The notes beneath the pieces were generated by a model that had not been told where the DNA came from, ran no database searches, and worked only from the letters and a program-made list of their open reading frames with translations. From NCBI GenBank assembly GCA_021160245.1, contig JAGHCW010000082.1, positions 1 through 21,177 on the forward strand: a DNA stretch of 21,177 nucleotides, written 5' to 3'. The DNA is from a bacterium (GTDB lineage: Bacteria; B130-G9). The position numbers were made by a program, and so were the translations under genes. Shown here piece by piece: positions 15,583 through 21,177 of the stretch. Within the stretch, counting starts at the first letter, position 1, and every line of letters starts with the position of its first letter.

Positions 15583-18500
15583 ATGTATCGAGGCACGAGC
15601 AGGCTGTATGTGCTGTTTGCTGTTGCTCTGATGGTGTTGTGCGTGGGCTCTTTTGCGAGAGCTGCTCTCCCTGTGGAGACCAATCCCTCGTGGCATTCGA
15701 CTGACCAGCTTCGTAGCTATGATGTTGAGTGGTACTTCGCGACCGCGGGAACGGTCTATCCAGATTTATATACTGCAAACATCGACGGTGAGCTGGTCGT
15801 TTATCAGAACTCGAAGGTTGACCCCATCGAGATAGCGACGGACCCGACCGTTATGTTGTCAGTAAGCCCGAATGCGATTGACATCGATTTTGGCGACTTT
15901 GACGGCGATGGATACAAAGACATGGCCCTTGTTCTCGACAGCGGCCTTGTTGAGGTTTACCGCCGCCCACCAACGGCAACGACCGCCACAAATTGGACGC
16001 TCGAATGGCAGTCATGCCAGATTCCGACCGCCAATACGACAAAGGTCAAGTGGGCAGATGCAGATGGCGATGGCAATATGGACCTCATTACAATCGGCGA
16101 CCCGGACTACGTAAAAGTGTACTACAGTGATGGCATTGCAACGTTCAGAACTAACTCAGGTTGCGATGACTATCCCGACTGGGAGACGCCATCCTCATAT
16201 CCCGCGCTCTCTATCGATGTTGGCGACGTCAACGGGGACACCTATCCTGATTTCGCGATCGGAACAGGTGACGGCAATCCTCTTTATATGTTCTTATTCG
16301 ATTACCGTCTAGGCTCGAGGGGTTACTACATCCCCGATCCTATCTGGCAATCAACAGGAACTCCCATTACGCGGGGCGTCTTGCTGCGCGATTTCGACAA
16401 GGACGGCAAGCTCGATCTTGCCGCTGGTAACACGGGTGATCCGGCCTGGATATTTGTCAATAGAGACGCCTACCCGTGGTACCCAGAATATCCGGACTGG
16501 GAGTCTGACGCTTCGAATTACACTTACGACATCTGCGCCGCCGACTTCGACGTGGATAGCGACAACATCTCTCTTGACAACGACCTTGACCTGGTTGAGG
16601 GTAACTTCGCTCAGGCGGATGTAATATATCAGAACAACACGACCACTATCGGTGTGTTGGAGATGACGACAATTCCGGCGTGGACCTCCGATTTCGCAAC
16701 AGGGGAGACGCTCTCCCTTGCCTGCGCGGACATCGGCGAGGACTTAAACAACGCGACCTATCCAACGATAGACCCGGAGCTCGCCGCTGGCGGCTGGGAC
16801 CAGTTCAATGTTATATACATGAACTACTCGGAGCTCGGGCCATATCTGGACAACCAGTTCCCGACGGATAGCTCGCTCTGCCTGAATCTGGAGGCAGACT
16901 GGACGTTGCCAGGATTTACAGCCTGCGGAACTGACGCCAACATCTACTTCGAGGTTTGGACTGCCGCTCCAGGCGCATCTATCACCTCAATCAAAGTTTA
17001 TGTGGACGCCACGACCAGCACGATGCAAGAGGTTACAGGCAGCGTGGCGACGGTCTCCGTAACCTACGAAGGTATTCCGGGAAGATACTGGCAGTGTGCC
17101 TACAACGACCCGAATAGCTGGAATTGGGGCGATTACGTCTATGTCCGAGTTGAGGCGACAGATAGCAATCTGGGCTTCAGGACCCTCAATTACTGGTTCC
17201 ATATAATGGACGACATAGAGCTCGTCTCCACCGATCCATCGGACGGTGAGATCTCAGCGCCTCGTTCGCAATTCAGTTATGTCCTTGCGAACACCTGCGG
17301 CACGATCGACACGGCTTACTCCTGGCTGGAGTGGACGGGCCCGTGGGGGCCGACGTCCGCCACATTGACCTTGCTGTCGATAACCGGTGGCCCGGCGCAA
17401 TATACAGTGCTGTTTGAGACTGAAGACGGCTTCCCTCTTGGCCCAGGCTATTATACTTGGCGTTTCTACGGGACGGATGATCAGGGGCGTGATTACGACT
17501 TCACCTCAACCATCCACTTCTGGATACAGGGCGGCGTATGGCCCCAGTTTAGACAGAACCCGCTTCACAGTGGAACGAGTCTCTATCCGGCGCGTATGCC
17601 ATGTCCCTCCCGCAGGTGGGAGTATCCTGCGGTTTCAGGTACGAGCGATATACACGCGTCTCCTGTCAAGGACAGTTGGGGCAATGTTTATACAATTGAC
17701 ACGCTGGGCGAGCTTTACAAGATAGCCTCAGACGGAACGCTCGTTTGGTCGAAGCAAACAGGAGGCCTGGCCTCTGAGGCTCGTTGGGCGCCGGTTTTAG
17801 GCCCCACGGCGACGAACAACACAATCGTCTTTGTGCCACTGGGAGACCAGGTAAAGGCCTTCGACGCCGCAACCGGTAATGAGCTGGCTGTCTATGATGT
17901 AAGCGGTGCTGGCAACATCATTATGTCATCTCTGTTGCTGTTCCCTGAGGGCGGCGACTGGTTGCAGCCGAGAATCGCATTCGGCACAACCTATGATGTA
18001 GCTGCCGACAACTTCTATATCCTCGACGCTGACCCAAGTAATCTTCTCGTTGAGCTCTGCGCGCTCGAGATTGCCGGTCAGTATATCCACTCGACTCCAG
18101 CCGTTGACCCGACGGGCGCCTTCCTTTGGGTAGCTACCGATTGGGGCGAAGTGCACAAGATCGATATTACGGGCTGCGCGGTCGATTCCACGTTCGTTGC
18201 GGAGGACTTCTCCGGCATAGCGGATGCGATTATTGAAGGCAGTGTTGCGGTTGCGACCGACGGCTCCGTCTTCTTTGGCGACGATTCCGGCTGGTTCTTC
18301 AAGATCGGCTCGGACGCCACGATCGGCACCGATGGTTGGTACAGCGAGACAGGCGACTCTATTCACACCTCGCCTGCTCTCTTCTCCACAGGCGCAACGC
18401 TTTGCGTAGCTTACGGAGACAACTTCGGTACATTGTGGGTGTTCGGCGCCTATCAAACCACTACAGCAGTTGCGACGACCTCATGCCTCTTCCAAGCCGG

Positions 18501-21177
18501 ACCGCGGGCTGGCGGTGGTTCCGCCATCTTCCACGGCAACGGTATATCGGTGTCGGGCGATGGCTATCTCTATTTCGGTTCTGAGAATGGCTTCATTTAC
18601 TGTGTGGACGCCACGCAGGGCGACTTCAGTTACGATCACGATCTTTGGAAGATGCTTCTCGGCGCCCATGTGCGGAATACGCCGGCCATTGGCTATTATG
18701 GCGAGATAGATGTTTGCGCAACTACTTCTCCGCCGAATCCTTATGGTATCGTAGTTGAGATCATATCTGACTGCGACGCGCCAATGACCGAATGCTTGTC
18801 TTGGGACGATCTTGCCCTCGACCATACGAATGCAGCGACCTTTGATTTGAACTACACCGGTATAGACGTCAAGTCTGGTATCGAGTCGATTGACTTCTAC
18901 AGGAAGGCTAAGAATGGTGGCGTGTATGAGTTGATAGACACCGTCTATCCGCCGCTGCCGGGTTATTCCGTAAGTGGCTCTTACAACACGGCAATTGCTA
19001 CGGAAGGAACCTATTACTTCTACACGATAGGTCACGACAGGCGCGAGCCAATTGCCAATGACGAGGCGGCCCCCGGCGTTCAGGATTGTGAGATCACTTA
19101 TGACATCACTACCCCTGAGGCGACTTGTAGCACAGTTGCCGAATGGACGAGCACGGAAGCGACATTGGCCGTCTGCTACACCGCTTGGGACCCGACCACA
19201 GCGACTACCGATGTTTCGGGACTTGCGAGCGTCAAGTTCTACACCCAGTTCATGGCGAGCGCTTGTGGCGCAAGCTGGGGTGGCTGGCAAGAGCAGAGCA
19301 CGCACGCTACGACGTTCACGGCGGGCACCGATCAGGTCTCAGATTGTATCGATTACATGCTGCCAACCGAGGGTTACTATCGCTTCGCGTTCATCGCTGC
19401 CGACCATGCTGGCAACGCGATGGCGGAGCCGCCGGCGACATCTTGCAGCACCACAGTTTGGGACTGCACCGCCCCTGAGTCTGATACTCACGGTGGCGCA
19501 TATACGAACAACCCGGTCATCCACAGGGATTATTGGGCAAGCGATGACGTGACTGGCCTCGACCAGGTTGATCTATACTACTGGTATTCGAATGACGGCG
19601 GCGCGAGCTGGTCGCCCTTCACTCACGCTTATACCGTCCAGACGGACACCGATGGGAATGACCCATCTGACTGCTTCTGGGCAAATGACGAGTGGAGTTT
19701 TGACGTAACCGCCATCGGAGAGGGCATCTATAGATTCGTCACAATTGCGACGGACAACATCGGCTTGGTCGAGACGTTCCCTGTCGATCACAACGAGATG
19801 CCTTACTACCAAGTCTATTACGACTTCCACAACCCAGAGACCTGGGCGATTGTCGATGGATACCATTGGGGTCCTGACACCAACTGCCCGGCGACTTGCG
19901 AGACCATCACGGTCAGCTTTGATTCCACGTTCCCCGAGCCTGGTGGAAGTGGACTTGAGCAAGTAACGCTCTGGTGGAGACTCCAGGAAGATTGCGATCC
20001 TGGCATGGGCTGGACGGATTGGACTGACACGCTTACTGACGCGATTACGACAAGCACGTTGTCCGTGCTGACGACAGGGACTTGGTACTTCCCGGCTGCT
20101 ACGGTTGGAACCTACCAGTTCTACACAATCGGCGAGGACTTCGCGCTTAACAAAGAAGATGTGCCAAATGCTGACCCAGACCTCTGTGCTGACGACGAGG
20201 CGATGTACGAGAACATACCGCCAGAGACGGAGGCCTACACGGAGCCTTATGGCCAGGATAACACCTGGGTGAACGGACCAACCGAGATAGGCCTTTATAC
20301 CTGGGATGATCCAGGCACATGCTCAAGCGGCATCGCGACTGTGGCGTCGTTGATGAAGTATGAGGGCGGCGCGACTTGGTCCACCATTTCTGGGCTTATG
20401 ATCCCGACCGACAGCACGGTCTTCTGGACGCCGTCACCGGCTTGGGAAGGCCTCTACAAGATTCTGAGTAACGCTCAGGACAAGTCGGACAACTGGGAGT
20501 ATCACAACCTAGGTGATATGCCCGTCGCGGGAGATGATGAGTTCATCTACGATGTGACGAACCCGGTGGCTACGCTCACTTGCGTAACGCCTCCATATCT
20601 TTCCTCCCCGGCGACGCTTTCGTTCGACTACACGGACGAGAACGCTAGTATCACGACAGTTGCTGGCATGGATTACCTGCAGCTTTGGGCAAGGGAGCCG
20701 GACGGCACGCTGCATCTGGTGGCGACAAATACGACGATCTACGGCGAGACGGGTCCGGGCACAGATGCCTTCACGGACTTCCTGCCACCATTTGAGGGTG
20801 TATTCGGGCTATATACGACCGCCTTTGACAGGGCCGGCAATGTTGAGCCTGGCGCTGCCACTGAGTGCTCGGTAACCTTCGATTGGACGCTGCCGACATC
20901 GACGATAGGAAGCGTCGCTCCGACAATCGCAACCATGGAGTTCGATTGCATTGAGATATCCTTCATCGCAACGGACGCGGTTAGCGGGATTGACGAGGTC
21001 CACCTCTTCTATCGTTATACGGAAGACGGTGGTGTGACTTGGGAGCCGGCGACTACCGGGACATGTGGCTGGAGAGACTATGGCCTCGATGTGCCTGCTC
21101 AGGTCTTCTACGGCTATGGCGCCACGTCAGCGACCGGCGCCTTCAACTTCTGCTTCGACGACCTGCTGAATGGGGAC
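15583..21177 (+). CDS. Giant secreted FG-GAP / PQQ-propeller / Ig-like repeat protein, 3' end beyond window
   Basis: Seen: an uninterrupted frame of 1865 codons running off the window edge, preceded by AGGAGG (15572-15577) 5 nt before ATG. A signal peptide (residues 1-27; Arg7, hydrophobic core VLFAVALMVL, cleavage after ARA) indicates Sec export. Domains in order: (i) seven FG-GAP/VCBS-type motifs, residues about 45-415; (ii) two Ig-like stretches, about 435-650; (iii) a PQQ-type propeller from WPQFRQNPLHSG at 653 to about 1061; (iv) six complete Ig-like repeats and part of a seventh, 1067 onward. The protein is Asp/Thr/Trp/Tyr-rich with many paired cysteines, suggesting disulfides outside the cytoplasm. 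Two propellers plus an Ig stalk suggest a surface adhesin or carbohydrate/protein-binding role, but no catalytic motif is visible. The C-terminal anchor or sorting signal (T9SS, dockerin, LPXTG, membrane helix) is not in the window. It is the only gene in its transcription unit here. Confidence 0.93.
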   Translation, partial: MYRGTSRLYVLFAVALMVLCVGSFARAALPVETNPSWHSTDQLRSYDVEWYFATAGTVYPDLYTANIDGELVVYQNSKVDPIEIATDPTVMLSVSPNAIDIDFGDFDGDGYKDMALVLDSGLVEVYRRPPTATTATNWTLEWQSCQIPTANTTKVKWADADGDGNMDLITIGDPDYVKVYYSDGIATFRTNSGCDDYPDWETPSSYPALSIDVGDVNGDTYPDFAIGTGDGNPLYMFLFDYRLGSRGYYIPDPIWQSTGTPITRGVLLRDFDKDGKLDLAAGNTGDPAWIFVNRDAYPWYPEYPDWESDASNYTYDICAADFDVDSDNISLDNDLDLVEGNFAQADVIYQNNTTTIGVLEMTTIPAWTSDFATGETLSLACADIGEDLNNATYPTIDPELAAGGWDQFNVIYMNYSELGPYLDNQFPTDSSLCLNLEADWTLPGFTACGTDANIYFEVWTAAPGASITSIKVYVDATTSTMQEVTGSVATVSVTYEGIPGRYWQCAYNDPNSWNWGDYVYVRVEATDSNLGFRTLNYWFHIMDDIELVSTDPSDGEISAPRSQFSYVLANTCGTIDTAYSWLEWTGPWGPTSATLTLLSITGGPAQYTVLFETEDGFPLGPGYYTWRFYGTDDQGRDYDFTSTIHFWIQGGVWPQFRQNPLHSGTSLYPARMPCPSRRWEYPAVSGTSDIHASPVKDSWGNVYTIDTLGELYKIASDGTLVWSKQTGGLASEARWAPVLGPTATNNTIVFVPLGDQVKAFDAATGNELAVYDVSGAGNIIMSSLLLFPEGGDWLQPRIAFGTTYDVAADNFYILDADPSNLLVELCALEIAGQYIHSTPAVDPTGAFLWVATDWGEVHKIDITGCAVDSTFVAEDFSGIADAIIEGSVAVATDGSVFFGDDSGWFFKIGSDATIGTDGWYSETGDSIHTSPALFSTGATLCVAYGDNFGTLWVFGAYQTTTAVATTSCLFQAGPRAGGGSAIFHGNGISVSGDGYLYFGSENGFIYCVDATQGDFSYDHDLWKMLLGAHVRNTPAIGYYGEIDVCATTSPPNPYGIVVEIISDCDAPMTECLSWDDLALDHTNAATFDLNYTGIDVKSGIESIDFYRKAKNGGVYELIDTVYPPLPGYSVSGSYNTAIATEGTYYFYTIGHDRREPIANDEAAPGVQDCEITYDITTPEATCSTVAEWTSTEATLAVCYTAWDPTTATTDVSGLASVKFYTQFMASACGASWGGWQEQSTHATTFTAGTDQVSDCIDYMLPTEGYYRFAFIAADHAGNAMAEPPATSCSTTVWDCTAPESDTHGGAYTNNPVIHRDYWASDDVTGLDQVDLYYWYSNDGGASWSPFTHAYTVQTDTDGNDPSDCFWANDEWSFDVTAIGEGIYRFVTIATDNIGLVETFPVDHNEMPYYQVYYDFHNPETWAIVDGYHWGPDTNCPATCETITVSFDSTFPEPGGSGLEQVTLWWRLQEDCDPGMGWTDWTDTLTDAITTSTLSVLTTGTWYFPAATVGTYQFYTIGEDFALNKEDVPNADPDLCADDEAMYENIPPETEAYTEPYGQDNTWVNGPTEIGLYTWDDPGTCSSGIATVASLMKYEGGATWSTISGLMIPTDSTVFWTPSPAWEGLYKILSNAQDKSDNWEYHNLGDMPVAGDDEFIYDVTNPVATLTCVTPPYLSSPATLSFDYTDENASITTVAGMDYLQLWAREPDGTLHLVATNTTIYGETGPGTDAFTDFLPPFEGVFGLYTTAFDRAGNVEPGAATECSVTFDWTLPTSTIGSVAPTIATMEFDCIEISFIATDAVSGIDEVHLFYRYTEDGGVTWEPATTGTCGWRDYGLDVPAQVFYGYGATSATGAFNFCFDDLLNGD
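15757..16830 (+). repeat. Protein-level FG-GAP/VCBS repeats: seven blades of a predicted beta-propeller
   Basis: Seven related motifs of the form (P/L/K/M)-D-(L/M/F)-x-x-G/x occur with their acidic residue at 61, 113, 167, 223, 278, 336 and 399 (spacing 52-63 residues). Five have an EF-hand-like calcium loop before them: DFDGDGYKD (105), DADGDGNMD (159), DVNGDTYPD (215), DFDKDGKLD (270) and an expanded DFDVDSDN loop (321). The count of seven and the spacing fit one integrin-alpha-like seven-bladed propeller. Confidence 0.8.
17539..18765 (+). repeat. Protein-level PQQ-like beta-propeller repeats
   Basis: The segment opens with WPQFRQNPLHSG, a common entry motif of PQQ-like (WD40-like) propellers in large secreted proteins. 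Blade-like units follow: SPVKDSWGNVYTIDTLGELY, VPLGDQVKAFDAATGNEL, STPAVDPTGAFLWVATDWGE, SPALFSTGATLCVAYGD, GDGYLYFGSENGFIYCVDA and TPAIGYYGEIDVCAT. There is no dehydrogenase catalytic motif, so the fold is probably structural or ligand-binding. Confidence 0.75.
18781..21177 (+). repeat. Protein-level tandem Ig-like repeats (six complete, one cut by the window)
   Basis: Repeat boundaries are marked by a D-x-T-x-P-like motif with its proline at residues 1067, 1178, 1298, 1418, 1547, 1661 and 1771, giving units of 111, 120, 120, 129, 114 and 110 residues. Each unit has a G-(L/I/M)-x-x-(V/I/L) segment (VSGLASVKFY, VTGLDQVDLYYW, VSGIDEVHLFYR) and a later EG-x-Y-x-F segment ending in AxDxxGN (TEGYYRF...ADHAGN, FEGVFGLY...FDRAGN). 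The repeats are diverged at the DNA level. Confidence 0.85.

Noticed and set aside
15653-21003. Many 60-274-residue frames on both strands inside the giant gene
   Set aside because: They are out-of-frame shadows of the 1865-codon frame, which alone shows a signal peptide, ordered repeats and a ribosome site.
1-21177. CRISPR arrays, insertion sequences, phage or defence genes
   Set aside because: I found no short regularly spaced direct repeats, transposase or integrase signatures, or defence-gene motifs.

Overview
The window comes from a Gram-negative-type bacterium. It encodes apolipoprotein N-acyltransferase, Hfq and an exported giant beta-propeller protein, the start sites carry AGGAGG-like ribosome sites with frequent GTG/TTG starts, and GC content looks moderate (about half). 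The gene set (fused B12/radical-SAM + DUF2344 protein, zinc-ribbon serine/threonine kinase, DUF401 transporter, very long FG-GAP/PQQ/Ig-like secreted protein) fits Deltaproteobacteria-like or uncultured candidate-phylum lineages. I cannot name the taxon from sequence alone.

Layout. (1) Positions 137-8720 hold a tight plus-strand cluster of six genes: two successive B12-binding radical SAM enzymes (the second fused to a DUF2344 domain), a polyprenol-phosphate mannose synthase-like GT2 enzyme, a membrane-anchored Ser/Thr kinase with an N-terminal zinc ribbon, a DUF167/YggU protein and Lnt. Short gaps, an ATGA stop/start overlap and the shared strand suggest one transcription unit feeding envelope/lipoprotein maturation. 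(2) Positions 8899-12730 hold a minus-strand group read in the order rnr (RNase R), DUF401 transporter, hfq. It is convergent with lnt, and a good promoter lies upstream of rnr. (3) Positions 13070-13306 hold a strong promoter followed by tRNA-Ile(GAU) and tRNA-Ala(UGC), the pair normally found inside rRNA operons but here with no rRNA beside it. (4) Positions 13447-14886 (minus) encode a receiver-GAF-GGDEF protein whose GGDEF signature has decayed to AADRF, with its own promoter. (5) After a gene-free stretch of about 680 bp, a giant secreted protein starts at 15583 and stays open for 1865 codons to the window edge. It has a signal peptide, a seven-motif FG-GAP/VCBS propeller, Ig-like segments, a PQQ-type propeller and a tandem array of about 110-130-residue Ig-like repeats.

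The left part is housekeeping and envelope biogenesis plus RNA turnover. The most unusual items are the giant surface protein, the catalytically degenerate GGDEF protein, and the co-localisation of Lnt and a Ppm-type synthase as separate genes. I did not see IS elements, CRISPR arrays, phage genes or a clearly new defence system.
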